From the NCBI GenBank assembly GCA_033557465.1, contig CM066033.1, positions 230,332,109 to 230,396,108 of the forward strand: DNA of 64,000 bases, in the 5' to 3' direction. This document shows positions 10,383 through 21,417 of this stretch, one piece after another (the stretch's first letter is position 1; every line of letters begins with the position of its first letter). Origin of the DNA: Ichthyophis bannanicus (lineage: Eukaryota; Chordata; Amphibia; Gymnophiona; Ichthyophiidae). The notes beneath the pieces were generated by a model. That model did no database searches, was not told where the DNA came from, and saw nothing but the letters and a program-made list of their open reading frames with translations. The translations under genes and the position numbers were made by a program.

Positions 10383-10806
10383 CTTGACGGACTGGAAAGG
10401 GGGGCTGTTACTTCTGGAGAGAAATCTGAAATTGTGAGTATATACTTCTGGGAATTTTTCTGAAAGGAATTGTTTTTCTTTTAAAGCTAATTAATCTGTG
10501 AACCCACTATTTTTTTTGTTAAATCAGTCAGGGCCTAGTAGCAACAGTTTAAGATTCAATTTAAAAACACAGAAGAGAACTTTCTGGTTACCTTTCATAC
10601 CCAGTAGACAGCTGTAGTTTAAATTTCATAGTCACTCAGGGCCTAGCATCAGCAAAGTACTTTTAGTTTCAAATTAAAACACAGAAGAGAGCTTTCTGGT
10701 TAAATTTAGAATCCAGCAGAGAGCTTGTAGTTTAAATTTCATAATAGGTTAGAGCCTAGTAGCAGCAAAGAGCTATAATTTAAATCAAATCAGAATATAG
10801 TTTTCC
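10383..10806 (+). repeat. CR1-1 5' UTR unit 2
   Basis: The second copy of the 5' unit. It leads into the region shared with CR1-2 ('cagcagcacaggacaagg', then a C-rich stretch at 10860-10893), so this is the ancestral 5' UTR and unit 1 is an added outer copy. Confidence 0.88.
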
Positions 10807-11120
10807 TCAGCAGCACAGGACAAGGTACTGTGTAGCAGCCCTTTTTTAATAAGTGTTATATCCCTCCCTCCCTCCCCACACCCACCCTCCCCTGGGAAAA
10901 TCACAGCTTTATAGGTACTTGCACAACTTAAAAGACAGGAGGTGCTCTCAGGTGAAGCTCATTACCCAAATCAGTCATACACCAAGGACCTGAGATTAAT
11001 TAAGCTTCAGGTGAACAAGGTATATTAAACTTCTTAGGTACAGTTTTAGTGGTATAAATATCCATTGCACCCTTTAGTACATATAGAACTTAAAGATCTA
11101 AACACAAACTTAAAACTAAG

Positions 11121-12023
11121 ATGCAGACAGCAGTCCAGCAGCGGGATGTGGGCTTTCCAGTCTTTTGCATTGAGTGTCACATGTATGATTTTCTCCCAGC
11201 TGGTGAGAGGTCTTACGTGTGCACTAGGTGCAAGGAGCTCTCTGCTCTCAGGGAACAAGTCCGTTCTCTAGAGGCTAGAGTAGCAGACTTGGAAAACATA
11301 AGACAGACAGAGAGGTACATAGACGAGACCTACAGGGATATAGTCCTGAAGTCCCACCTCCAGTCTGGCAGCATCCCTGTTGCCATGGAGGAGAGAGGTC
11401 ACGTGACAGGAGAGCATCACCCTGGTGTGGCAGGAAGTGATCCTGTAACTAGGACCTGTCCTCCAGGTGATGTAAACCCCTCTCGCACCGAGGAGGTTTC
11501 TCCAGGGCCAAGTGCCCATGCGGGAAGGGTTAGGACAGCAGTTATAGCTGGTGATTCGATCATTAGGCATGTAGATAGCTGGGTGGCTGGTGGACGTGAG
11601 GATCGCCTGGTAACATGCCTGCCTGGTGCGAAGGTAGCGGACCTCACACGCCACCTAGATAAGGTCTTAGATAGTGCTGGGGAGGAGTCTGCTGTCTTGG
11701 TACATGTTGGTACCAATGACATAGGAAAATGTGGTAGGGAGGTTCTGGAAGCTAAATTTAGGCTTTTAGGTAGGAAGTTGAAATCCAGAACTTCCAGGGT
11801 AGCGTTCTCCGAAATGCTTCCCGTTCCACGCGCAGGACCCAATAGGCAGGCAGAGCTCCGGAGTCTCAATGCGTGGATGAGACAATGGTGCAGAGATGAG
11901 GGGTTCGGATTTGTTAGGAACTGGGGAACATTCTGGGGAAAGGAGGGGCTCTTCCGAAGGGATGGGCTTCACTTTAACCGGGATGGAACCAGGCTGCTGG
12001 CATTAACCTTTAAAAGGAGATAG
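11121..12023 (+). CDS. CR1 ORF1: zinc/coiled-coil and SGNH esterase protein
   Basis: 300 residues. Near the N-terminus two cysteine pairs ('CIECHMYD' and 'CTRCKEL') form a C-x2-C...C-x2-C zinc motif, followed by the heptad-like 'LREQVRSLEARVADLENI', a likely coiled coil. The C-terminal half is an SGNH-type esterase: GDS nucleophile at residues 144-146, 'HVGTND' with GTND at 197-200, and 'RRDGLHF' giving the Asp281/His284 pair. In CR1 elements ORF1 binds RNA and the esterase may act on lipids or membranes; that role is family knowledge. No stop or frameshift is seen. The first in-frame ATG after the 5' UTR is taken as start, and ORF2 begins 52 nt after the stop. Confidence 0.9.
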   Translation: MQTAVQQRDVGFPVFCIECHMYDFLPAGERSYVCTRCKELSALREQVRSLEARVADLENIRQTERYIDETYRDIVLKSHLQSGSIPVAMEERGHVTGEHHPGVAGSDPVTRTCPPGDVNPSRTEEVSPGPSAHAGRVRTAVIAGDSIIRHVDSWVAGGREDRLVTCLPGAKVADLTRHLDKVLDSAGEESAVLVHVGTNDIGKCGREVLEAKFRLLGRKLKSRTSRVAFSEMLPVPRAGPNRQAELRSLNAWMRQWCRDEGFGFVRNWGTFWGKEGLFRRDGLHFNRDGTRLLALTFKRR

Positions 12024-12075
12024 AGCAGCTTTTAAACTAGATAATAGGGGAAAGCCGACAGTCGTCCAAGAGCGC

Positions 12076-15039
12076 ATGGTTCGGAAGAATGTATCCTTGA
12101 AGGATACTACAAAAAGCAGAGAGGTTCCAAAAAAGAGTAAAGTAGCCCAAATGCCCTCGAGTATGGAGCAGACAGAACTTAAAGATCCCAAATTACCCAT
12201 GTCTACCAATAGCCAAATTAATATGAATAAAATACAGTCTCTAAAATGCTTGTATGCAAATGCTAGAAGTCTACAAAACAAGATGGGAGAGTTAGAATAT
12301 ATAGCACTAAACGAGAGGTTAGATATGATTGGAATATCAGAGACATGGTGGAAGGAGGACAACCAGTGGGACACTGTGATACCTGGGTACAAACTATATC
12401 GAAATGATAGAGCTGATCAAATTGGTGGAGGGGTTGCGCTCTATGTTAGAGAGGGCATTGAGTCAGAAAGGATTAAAGTTTTGCAAGAAACAAAATTTGC
12501 TGTAGAATCTCTATGGATTGAAATTCCATGTAAAAAGGGGAAGGCGATGGCAGTGGGGGTGTACTATCGTCCGCCTGGCCAGAATGAACAAATGGATGAT
12601 GAAATGCTCAAAGAAATCAAGGAAGCTAGCAAAAGTTACAGTGCAGTAATAATAATGGGTGATTTCAATTACCCCGGCATCGACTGGGTCAGTGTCACAA
12701 CAGGACATGCTAGGGAGATAAAGTTCCTAGATGAAATAAATGACTGCTTCTTGGAGCAGCTGGTTCATGAACCAACCAGAGGGGAAGCAATATTAGACCT
12801 AGTCCTTAGTGGAACACCAGATGTAGTGCAAGAGATAAGGGTGTTGGGGCCACTTGGCAATAGTGATCATAGCATGATCGCCTTTGATTTAATTAGTGGA
12901 GGAGGGATAGTAAGGAAATCCACAGTACTACCCTTTAACTTTCGAAAGGGAGACTATGATAGAATGAGGAAAACAGTTAAGAAAAAACTAAAAGGAGCAG
13001 TTGCAAAGGTTAAAGACGTACATCAAGCTTGGGTGTTGTTGAAAAATACTATCTTGGAAGCCCAGACCAGCTGTATTCCACGCTTTAAGAAAAGTGGAAG
13101 GAAGTCCAAAAAATTGCCAGCATGGTTTAAAGCTGAGGTCAGAGAGGCTGTTGTTGCCAAAAAAGCATCTTTCAAGAAATGGAAAAAAGAGCCAAATGAT
13201 GAAACCTGGAAACAGCACAAGCACTGGCAAGTCAAATGCAAGGCATTGATAAGGCAGGCAAAGAGAGAATTTGAGAAGAAGCTTGCTGCGGAAGCAAAAA
13301 CGCGAAATAAAGACCTTTTCAAGTACATTCGTAGCAAAAAACCCGTGAGAGAGTCAGTTGGTCCATTAGATGATAAAGGGGTTAAAGGAGCACTAAGAGG
13401 CGACAAGGCGATAGCGGAGAGACTGAATGAATTCTTTGCTTCGGTCTTTACTGAGGAAGATGTAGGGATGTTACCCACGACTGAAGTGGTATTTAAAGGT
13501 GTGGAAGAATTGAAGGAAATATCGATACATCGGGAAGATGTCCTACAACTATTAGATAAACTGAAGAGTAGCAAATCACCTGGGCCGGATGGTATACATC
13601 CAAGGGTGTTGAAAGAACTGAAATTTGAGATTGCAGACCTGCTATCAGTAATCTGTGAACTATCATTAAAATCATCTCTAATACCTGAGGATTGGAGGAT
13701 CGCCAATGTAACACCAATTTTTAAAAAGGGTTCGAGGGGTGATCCGGGAAACTACAGACCGGTGAGCCTGACATCAGTACCGGGAAAAATGGTAGAAACC
13801 ATCATAAAGAATAAAATTACTCAGCATATAGATAGTCATGACCTAATGGGAGACAGCCAACATGGCTTTAGACAAGGAAGATCTTGTCTTACTAATCTGT
13901 TATGTTTTTTTGAAGGAGTGAATAAACAGGTGGACAAAGGTGAGTCGGTTGATATTGTGTATCTGGACTTTCAGAAAGCCTTTGACAAGGTCCCTCATGA
14001 GAGACTTTTGGCAAAACTAAAGAGTCATGGGATAGGAGGCAGTGTACTACTGTGGATCAGGAACTGGTTAAAAGATAGAAAGCAGAGGGTAGGACTAAAT
14101 GGCCAATTTTCCCAATGGAGAAAGGTGAATAGTGGTGTACCCCAGGGATCTGTGCTGGGTCCGCTGCTTTTTGACATATTCATAAATGACCTGGAAAGTG
14201 GAATAACGAGTGAGGTTATCAAATTTGCTGATGACACAAAACTATTTAAAGTTGTTAAAACCCAGGAGGATTGTGGAAAATTGCAAGAGGATCTTGATAA
14301 ATTGGAAGACTGGGCATCAAAATGGCAGATGAAATTTAATGTGGAGAAGTGCAAGGTTATGCACCTAGGGAAGAACAACCCAAACTATGGTTACACGATG
14401 CAAGGTTCCACATTAGGAACCACCACCCAAGAAAAAGATTTAGGCGTCCTTGTGGATACCATGTTAAAACCCTCGGCCCAGTGTGCAGCGGCGGCCAAGA
14501 GAGCAAATAGAATGCTAGGTATGATAAGGAAAGGAATGGAAAATAAAACAAAAGATATTATAATGCCTCTATATCGTTCCATGGTGAGACCGCACCTTGA
14601 ATATTGTGTGCAATTCTGGTCGCCATATCTTAAAAAGGATATAGCAATTTTAGAAAAGGTTCAGAGAAGAGCCACCAAAATGGTAAAGGGGATGGAAGGC
14701 TACTCCTATGAAGAAAGGCTAAAAAGGTTGGGGCTCTTTAACCTGGAAAAGAGACGGCTGAGGGGAGATATGATAGAAGTCTATAAATTAATGAACGGAG
14801 TGGAACGGGTAAACGTAGATCGATTGTTTACCTTATCAGAATATAGAAAGACTAGGGGACATGCAATGAAGCTACAGGGTAAACTATTTAAGACTAATAA
14901 AAGAAAATATTTTTTCATTCAACGTGTAATCAAACTCTGGAATTTGTTACCGGAGGATGTAGTAAAGGCTGTTAGTGTAGCTGGGTTTAAAAAAGGTTTG
15001 GACAAGTTCCTGGAGGAAAGGTCCATAAACCATTATTAA
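12076..15039 (+). CDS. CR1 ORF2: AP-endonuclease and reverse transcriptase
   Basis: 987 residues, open throughout. The apurinic-type endonuclease starts near residue 55 ('SLKCLYANARSLQNK') with 'ISETWW', 'GGGVALYVREG', 'GDFNYPGIDW' near residue 195 and 'SDHSMI' near 263-268, so the catalytic Glu, Asp, Asn and His positions are all present. The reverse transcriptase follows with 'SPGPDGIHPRVLKEL', 'NYRPVSLTS', 'GFRQGRSCLTNLL', 'VYLDFQKAFDKVPH', 'GVPQGSVLGPLLF' and the catalytic FADD at 717-720. The C-terminal CR1 region ends 'FLEERSINHY'. The enzyme nicks the target and primes reverse transcription there. An intact frame over about 3 kb in a decayed neighbourhood points to a fairly recent insertion. 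Confidence 0.95.
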   Translation: MVRKNVSLKDTTKSREVPKKSKVAQMPSSMEQTELKDPKLPMSTNSQINMNKIQSLKCLYANARSLQNKMGELEYIALNERLDMIGISETWWKEDNQWDTVIPGYKLYRNDRADQIGGGVALYVREGIESERIKVLQETKFAVESLWIEIPCKKGKAMAVGVYYRPPGQNEQMDDEMLKEIKEASKSYSAVIIMGDFNYPGIDWVSVTTGHAREIKFLDEINDCFLEQLVHEPTRGEAILDLVLSGTPDVVQEIRVLGPLGNSDHSMIAFDLISGGGIVRKSTVLPFNFRKGDYDRMRKTVKKKLKGAVAKVKDVHQAWVLLKNTILEAQTSCIPRFKKSGRKSKKLPAWFKAEVREAVVAKKASFKKWKKEPNDETWKQHKHWQVKCKALIRQAKREFEKKLAAEAKTRNKDLFKYIRSKKPVRESVGPLDDKGVKGALRGDKAIAERLNEFFASVFTEEDVGMLPTTEVVFKGVEELKEISIHREDVLQLLDKLKSSKSPGPDGIHPRVLKELKFEIADLLSVICELSLKSSLIPEDWRIANVTPIFKKGSRGDPGNYRPVSLTSVPGKMVETIIKNKITQHIDSHDLMGDSQHGFRQGRSCLTNLLCFFEGVNKQVDKGESVDIVYLDFQKAFDKVPHERLLAKLKSHGIGGSVLLWIRNWLKDRKQRVGLNGQFSQWRKVNSGVPQGSVLGPLLFDIFINDLESGITSEVIKFADDTKLFKVVKTQEDCGKLQEDLDKLEDWASKWQMKFNVEKCKVMHLGKNNPNYGYTMQGSTLGTTTQEKDLGVLVDTMLKPSAQCAAAAKRANRMLGMIRKGMENKTKDIIMPLYRSMVRPHLEYCVQFWSPYLKKDIAILEKVQRRATKMVKGMEGYSYEERLKRLGLFNLEKRRLRGDMIEVYKLMNGVERVNVDRLFTLSEYRKTRGHAMKLQGKLFKTNKRKYFFIQRVIKLWNLLPEDVVKAVSVAGFKKGLDKFLEERSINHY

Positions 15040-15210
15040 GAAGGGACCCAGGATATCAATGCTTGAACCAATACAAGCATTGTGGAACCTGTGTCCCTTG
15101 GGGAAACTGCTAGGTACGTATGACCTAGATTGGCCACTGTTGGAAACAGAATACTGGGCTTGATGGACCTTGGTCTGACCCAGTATGGCATATCTTATGT
15201 TCTTATGTTC
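15040..15210 (+). repeat. CR1-1 3' UTR and terminal TTCTTATG repeat
   Basis: The conserved 3' UTR ('ttggccactgttggaaaca', 'gacccagtatggcatatc') ends in two copies of TTCTTATG-type octamer. CR1 elements end in such an octamer repeat rather than poly(A). The same 3' UTR recurs at 1-282, 18251-18420 (minus), 25560-25746 and 26162-26246 (minus). Confidence 0.9.
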
Positions 15211-15262
15211 TAATATTCATAGTGGATATCCTGAAAACCCGACTGGCTGGAGAACCCCTCAG
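15211..15262. mobile_element. Right arm of palindromic hAT-like MITE
   Basis: Complementary to 9585-9650. The outermost part (equivalent to 9576-9590) is missing or too diverged to see. Confidence 0.6.
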
Positions 15263-15439
15263 GAAATTTGCGAAGGATTTAATTTTATAAACCTTTTTCC
15301 ACATGTAAAGCCTGTTTTACACACATAAAAGAGCTTTTATAAATTACCCCATGTGCATATAATACTCCTGGGAGAATTCTGTACAACTGCGCAATGCAGA
15401 TAAATAGTTATCCAAGTTTTAATACCTGTTCATTGTAAA

Positions 15440-15538
15440 CACGGATCAGCCAATGAAACGTGTAAGTTTCTATGTTCAATGTAAACCGCACTGATGTTGA
15501 ATAGTGCGGTATAAAAGAGACTGTAATTAAATAAATAA
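15440..15538 (+). repeat. LINE/SINE 3' tail fragment
   Basis: 'tgtaaaccgcactgatgttgaatagtgcggtataaaa' followed by an AAATAAATAA tail. This is the short hairpin plus A-rich tail typical of L2-like LINE and SINE 3' ends; similar tails are at 26360-26460, 44470-44545 and 51290-51358. Confidence 0.6.
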
Positions 15539-15764
15539 TTCCCCACCTATGCAGAATTCTGCACAGGCACCAGCCAGACAGACAGTGATGCAGGATCGGG
15601 CATACAAGCTTTAAGAGCACCCAATCCTGCCTCACTGTTAGCAGCAACACATTTGTGAGTGCAAATGTTCCAGTCGTGTTTCAAAACGTTCCAGCATTGG
15701 ACTCTAGGACAGCTATGGGAGCAAGGGCTGCTGGGGAGTCGGGAATAGCTGGCTGGTGGCAGGA

Positions 15765-15891
15765 AGAAGGGCTGCTGGTGAGGGGGGTGCTGGTGGCTGG
15801 AAGAAGGGCTGCTGGTGAGGGGGGTGCTGGTGGTGGGAAGAAGGGCTGCTGGTGAGGGGGGTGCTGATGGCAGGAAGAAGGGCTGTTGGTG
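15765..15891 (+). repeat. 37-bp G-rich tandem repeat, about 3.4 copies
   Basis: Copies start at 15765, 15802, 15839 and 15876 (partial), each beginning 'agaagggctgctggtgaggg'. A run of about 14 G residues follows near 15938. Confidence 0.85.
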
Positions 15892-16210
15892 AATGAGAGG
15901 GGTGGACCTTGGGCTGGAGATGAGGGGCCGGTGAGTCGGGGGGGGGGGGGGGGCTGAGGGCTGGAGATAGGTTGCTGGTGAGTCAGGGTGGCTGGGGGCT
16001 AGAAGTTAGAGGGGGAGAAAACAGGGGGGAGAACGAAGGATTGGGGACAGAACTGTGATTGGAACAAGAGAGCTAAGGATGGAAAAGGTAGGGGAAATTT
16101 CAGATCTAGAAGAGTTAAGCTTTATGATGGAGGAGTTCTACACAAAAATTTACTAATAAAGAATGTAGAATTGTAATTGTTTTTGCACAGAATTTCCCCA
16201 GGTGTAATAT

Positions 16211-18250
16211 AAAGCAGCACAGTTACCAAGACAGCTAATATGTATGTGCGCCATGTGTGGATATTCCTCAGGCTATAATTTGGGTAGAATGCGGAAGAGC
16301 TGTGATGCTTTATAAAAATATGCACACACATATGCCTGCTTCAGAGGTTTTGGGGAATGGGAATAGTTAGAATGTCAGGTTAGATGTGAGAGGGTAGCAG
16401 GCAGTTTGTAATGAACAATTCGCTAACTGCTATGTTTCACTGTTATTTAAGTTTCTGTGCTGCAAAAGCTGGAACTGCTTCTCTTACTGAAAAGACCCGG
16501 CTGCGAATCAACGCGGCCGGGCACAGGCACGCGGTGACGAGCCGAGGGCTGGGGGGGAGGGGCGGGGGGACGGCAAAGGGGGGCAAAAAGAAAGAGGTGA
16601 TATAAGGAATTTGTAGACTGTGTTCTGTTGATTGTGACGTGCATGCTGTGGCCAACAGTTTTCTGTACTGTTAATAACCATTGTTGTCAATAAATCGAAA
16701 TAGTTTGGTGAAAGAAACTCCATGGTGTAACGTGGTGACTCACTGGAGGGAGGGGGGAGGGGGGGGAGGGGAAGGGGGAGGGTCACGGGTAAGGGGAGAG
16801 GGGCCCGAGGCGGGCATGCCAGTTGCGTGGCTGTGCACTGGGACTTTTTTGGGGGGAACTGATTTCTCTGTCTGATATGGCCCGTTTTCAAACTTGATGT
16901 GTTTCTTCTTCGCTTTTCCACTCATGTCAAATTTGATCCCATTCTGTTTAATTTTTGAGAGTTTGTCTGTCTGGGGATAAAACTTTCTCAACCACTTCTG
17001 TATAATCCTTTCCAACTTCTGTTGGGTTGGAAAAAATAACAGCAATAAGCAAACATCATTTCCTAATACAAACTACCTAGTAGATATTCTAGGCATGAAC
17101 ACCAGTGAGACTAATCAACTCTTTTCTGAAAAAATGCAACTGTGAGGGCTTATAAAAAATATATTTAACAAAGAATATAACCATCATATATTTACAAGGA
17201 AAACAGACTACAAAAGTAACCCCAAGACACAGAACATTCTGGCACAAAGCCAGAAACTTCTTCCAACTACCTTGACTTGCACAACGTAAATCAGGAAAAA
17301 GTAATCTCTTCTGATTCATCGACATAGTAGCTCTTTTCTTTGAAATACAAATGCAGGATATTACCCAGATTACTGGGAAACACAAAAGTGAGAGAGAGAG
17401 GATCTTTCTGTCACTACTTCCAGGACCTTTTCAAGTAAGGAAATTAGATCAAATATCAGTCGATACATCTACAACACTCCTTCCTTCAACCTCCATTCTT
17501 CTTGAACACACTACACAATAGGCAAATAAATAAACTTTATTTAGTGGGGGGGATTTGCATTGCATGTATGTGTACAAGTGTGTGCATCTTGTAACGGCAC
17601 TTTGTTTGTGTGTGTATATCTCTGTGGGCTTATATGTCTGTGCATGTTTGTATGTAAGCGTACATTTGTAACCTTTGTGGGCTTCTATATATGTGTATGT
17701 GCATGCGTGCATGCATACGAGTTTGCGTGTCTATTCATGCCTGCATGTGTGTGTGTGTATTGGTTCTTTCTGTGTCTCTGTTAAGGAGGGAGGAGATGAA
17801 AGGGCTGTTTAAACAGATACAATTCTGTAATCAATATGTTACTGTGAATCAGTGTTTCCATGCTGCAGCTATTAGAACTGCATTTTCCACCAAAATGTAT
17901 TGTGGCATTTCTAGGAACATTTCACTCCAGGTTAGCACCTATTGTCGCAGGTCAAGCAGGAGGGATTTTTGTCTCTCCATTCACATATTTGTGCATGCTC
18001 TGATGGGAGTTCTGGTCCCATTGGCATGATGGGCTGGGGACTGAAGAGACTGGTGGGAAGTCTTGGTTCCTGCTGACTATTAGAGGAGGTCCCATGTCCC
18101 ACTGGCCAGAAGAACAAAACTACCATCTGAGGAGAAGAGCGGTGTTGAAGGGAAGGGGGGGGGGGGTGGAGAAGTGGCAGAGCTTAAATGAAGGGGCGGG
18201 TGGAGTGGAGATTAAAGGAAGTGGTGGGTAGGGATAAAGTTAAAATGAAA
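16211..18250. other. Mostly unassigned; G-rich tracts and TG microsatellite
   Basis: No coding domain seen. G-rich tracts lie near 16540-16580 and 16745-16800. A degenerate TG-rich microsatellite spans about 17553-17762; its open frames are translations of the repeat. A G homopolymer of about 10 lies near 18158. Confidence 0.6.
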
Positions 18251-18418
18251 CATAAGAACATAAGATATGCCATACTGGGTCAGACCAAGGTCCATCAAGC
18301 CCAGTATCCTGTTTCCAAAAGTGGCCAATCTAGGTCATATGTACCCAGCAGTTTCCCCAAGGGACACAGGTTCCACAATGATTGTATTGGTTCAAGCATT
18401 GATATCCTGGGTCCCTTC

Positions 18419-21363
18419 TTAATAATGGTTTATGGACCTTTCCTCCAGGAACTTGTCCAAACCTTTTTTAAACCCAGCTACACTAAAAGCCTTTACTACA
18501 TCCTCCGGTAACAAATTCCAGAGTTTGATTACACGTTGAGTGAAAAAATATTTTCTTTTATTAGTCTGTAGCTTCATTGCATGTGTCCTAGTCTTTCTAT
18601 ATTCTGATAAGGTAAACAATCGATCTACGTTTACCCGTTCCACTCCGTTCATTAATTTATAGACTTCTATCATATCTCCCCTCAGCCGTCTCTTTTCCAG
18701 GTTAAAGAGCCCTAACCTTTTTAGCCTTTCTTCATAGGAGTATCCTTCCATCCCCTTTACCATTTTGGTGGCTCTTCTCTGAACCTTTCCTAAAGTCGAT
18801 ATATCCTTTTTAAGATACGGCGACTAGAATTGCACACAATATTCAAGGTGCGGTCTCACCATGGAACGATATAGAGGCATTATAATATCTTTTATTTTAT
18901 TTTCCATTCCTTTCCTTATCAGACCTAGCATTCTATTTGCTCTCTTGGCCGCCGCTGCACACTGGGCCGAGGGTTTTAACATGGTATCCACAATGATGCC
19001 TAAATCTTTTTCCTGGGTGGTGGTTCCTAATGTGGAACCTTGCATCGTGTAACCATAGTTTGGGTTGTTCTTCCCTAGGTGCATAACCTTGCACTTGTCC
19101 ACATTAAATTTCATCAGACATTTTGACGCCCAGTCTTCCAATTTATCAAGATCCTCTTGCAATTTTCCACAATCCTCTTGGGTTTTAACAACTTTAAATA
19201 GTTTTGTGTCATCTGCAAATTTGATAACCTCACTCGTTATTCCACTTTCCAGGACTTTTATGAATATGTCAAAAAGCAGCGGACCCAGCACAGATCCCTG
19301 GGGTACACCACTATTCACCTTTCTCCATTGGGAAAATTGGCCATTTAGCCCTACCCTCTGCTTTCCATCTTTTAACCAGTTCCTGATCCACAATAGTACA
19401 CTGCCTCCTATCCCATGACTCTTTAGTTTTGCCAAAAGTCTCTCATGAGGGACCTTGTCAAAGGCTTTCTGAAAGTCCAGATACACAATACCAACCGACT
19501 CACCTTTGTCCACCTGATTATTCACTCCTTCAAAAAAACATAACAGATTAGTAAGACAAGATCTTCCTTGTCTAAAGCCATGTTGGCTGTCTCCCATTAG
19601 GTCATGACTATCTACATGCTGAGTAATTTTATTCTTTATGATGGTTTCTACCATTTTTCCCGGTATTGATGTCAGGCTCACCGGTCTGTAGTTTCCCGGA
19701 TCACCCCTGGAACCCTTTTTAAAATTGGTGTTACATTGGCGATCCTCCAATCTTCAGGTATTAGAGATGATTTTAATGATAGTTCACAGATTACTAATAG
19801 CAGGTCTGCAATCTCGTATTTCAGTTCTTTCAACACCCTTGGATGTATACCATCCGGCCCAGGTGATTTGCTACTCTTCAGCTTATCTAATAGTTGTAAT
19901 ACATCTTCCCGATGTATCAATATTTCCTTCAATTCTTCCACACCTTTAAATACCACTTCAGTCATGGGTAACATCCCTACATCTTCCTCATTAAAGATTG
20001 AAGCAAAGAATTCATTCAGTCTCTCCGCTATTGCCTTGTCGCCTCTTAGTGCTCCTTTAACCCTTTTATCATCTAATGGACCAACTGACTCTCTCACAGG
20101 TTTTTTGCTACGAATGTACTTGAAAAGGTCTTTACTTCGTGTTTCTGCATCCGCAGCAAGCTTCTTCTCAAATTCTCCCTTTGCCTGCCTTATCAATGCC
20201 TTGCATTTGACTTGCCAGTGCTTGTGCTGTTTCCAGGTTTCGTCGTTTGGCTCTTTTTTCCATTTCCTGAAAGATGCTTTTTTGGGAACAGCAGCCTCTC
20301 TGACCTCACCTTTAAACCATGCTGGCAGTTTTTTGGACTTCCTTCCACTTTTCTTAAAGCGTGTCTGGGCTTGTCTGGGCTTCCAAGATAGTATTTTTCA
20401 ACAACAGCCAAGCCTGATGTACGTCTTTAACCTTTGCAACTGCTCCTTTTAGTTTTTTCTTAACTGTTTTCCTCATTTTATCATAGTCTCCCTTTTGAAA
20501 GTTAAAAGGTAGTACTGTGGATTTCCTTACTATCCCTCTTCCACTAATTAAATCAAAGGTGATCATGCTATGATCACTATTGCCAAGTGGCCCCAACAGC
20601 CTTATCTCTTGCACTAGATCTGGTGTTCCACTAAGGATTAGGTCTAATATGGCTTCCCCTCTGGTCGGTTCATGAACCAGCTGCTCCAAGAAGCAGTCAT
20701 TTATTTCATCTAGGAACTTTATCTCCCTAGCATGTCCTGACGTGACACTGACCCAGTCGATACCGGGGTAGTTGAAATCACCCATTATTATTACTGTGCT
20801 GTAACTTTTGTTAGCTTCCTTGATTTCTTTGAACATTTCATCATTCATTTGGTCATTCTGGCCAGGCGCTTCATAGTACACCCCCACTGCCATTGCTTTC
20901 CCCCTTTTACATGGAATTTCAATCCATATAGATTCTACAGCAGATTTTGTTTCCTGCAAAACTTTAATCCTTTCTGACTCAATGCCCTCTCTAACATAGA
21001 GAGCAACCCCTCCACCAATTTGATCAGCTCTATCATTACGATATAGTTTGTACCCAGGAATCACAGTGTCCCACTGGTTGTTGTCCTTCCACCATGTCTT
21101 TGATATTCCAATCATATCTAACCTTTCATTTAGTGCTATATATTCTAACTCTCCCATCTTATTTTTTAGACTTCTAGCATTTGCATACAAGCATTTTAGA
21201 GAATGTATTTTATTCATATTAATTTGGCTGTTGTTAGACATGGGTAATTTGGGATCTTTAAGCTCTGTCTGCTCCATACTTGAGGGCATTTGGGCTACTT
21301 TACTCTTTTGTGGAAGCTCTCTGCTTTTCGTAGTATCCTTCAAAGATACATTCTTCCGAACTA
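18419..21363 (-). pseudogene. CR1-2 ORF2 (endonuclease-RT), broken
   Basis: Pieces in frame segments: 20354-21343 endonuclease ('GGGVALYVREG', 'GDFNYPGIDW', 'SDHSMI'), 19678-20196 ('SSKSPGPDGIHPRVLKEL'), 18824-19750 RT with 'VYLDFQKAFDKVPH' and 'KFADDTKLFK', and 18419-18763 the C-terminus ending 'FLEERSINHY'. The ATG used in CR1-1 is ATA here. Frameshifts lie near 20350-20370, 19700-19740 and 18800-18830, and a short block in the C-terminal part is deleted. It cannot encode a full enzyme, but it aligns with CR1-1 over its whole length. Confidence 0.92.
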
Positions 21364-21417
21364 TCCGCTCTTGTGCGACTGTCGGCTTTCCCCTAATATC
21401 TAGTTTAAAAGATGCTC

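Larger units (their letters stand above)
9702..15210 (+). mobile_element. CR1-1, apparently full-length CR1 LINE
   Basis: Begins with 'cttgacggactggaaaggg', the same start as the 5' end of CR1-2 (complement of 23058). It continues through a long 5' UTR, ORF1 (11121-12023), ORF2 (12076-15039) and a 3' UTR ending in a TTCTTATG repeat at 15210. Both ORFs are open and motif-complete. It interrupts a palindromic MITE whose arms lie at 9576-9701 and 15211-15262. Confidence 0.92.
15359..16210. mobile_element. Candidate non-autonomous DNA transposon with short TIRs
   Basis: 15359-15384 'ataatactcctgggagaatt...' is an imperfect inverted match to 16185-16210 'gcacagaatttccccaggtg...'. The termini enclose an L2/SINE-like tail, a G-rich tandem repeat and non-coding sequence, with no transposase. 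Flanking target duplications are not clear, so the element is a proposal. Confidence 0.45.

Noticed and set aside
15720..15960. A CRISPR-like or telomere-like array in the G-rich repeats
   Set aside because: The 37-bp units are in direct tandem without unique spacers and have no TTAGGG pattern; this is a minisatellite.
17553..17784. Cys/Val-rich open frames in the TG-rich tract
   Set aside because: These are translations of a degenerate TG microsatellite.
19736..20452. A 238-codon plus-strand frame in CR1-2 (and 13023-13706 on minus in CR1-1)
   Set aside because: Both are antisense to the same part of CR1 ORF2 and are equally present in both copies, so they are shadows of a conserved coding region.
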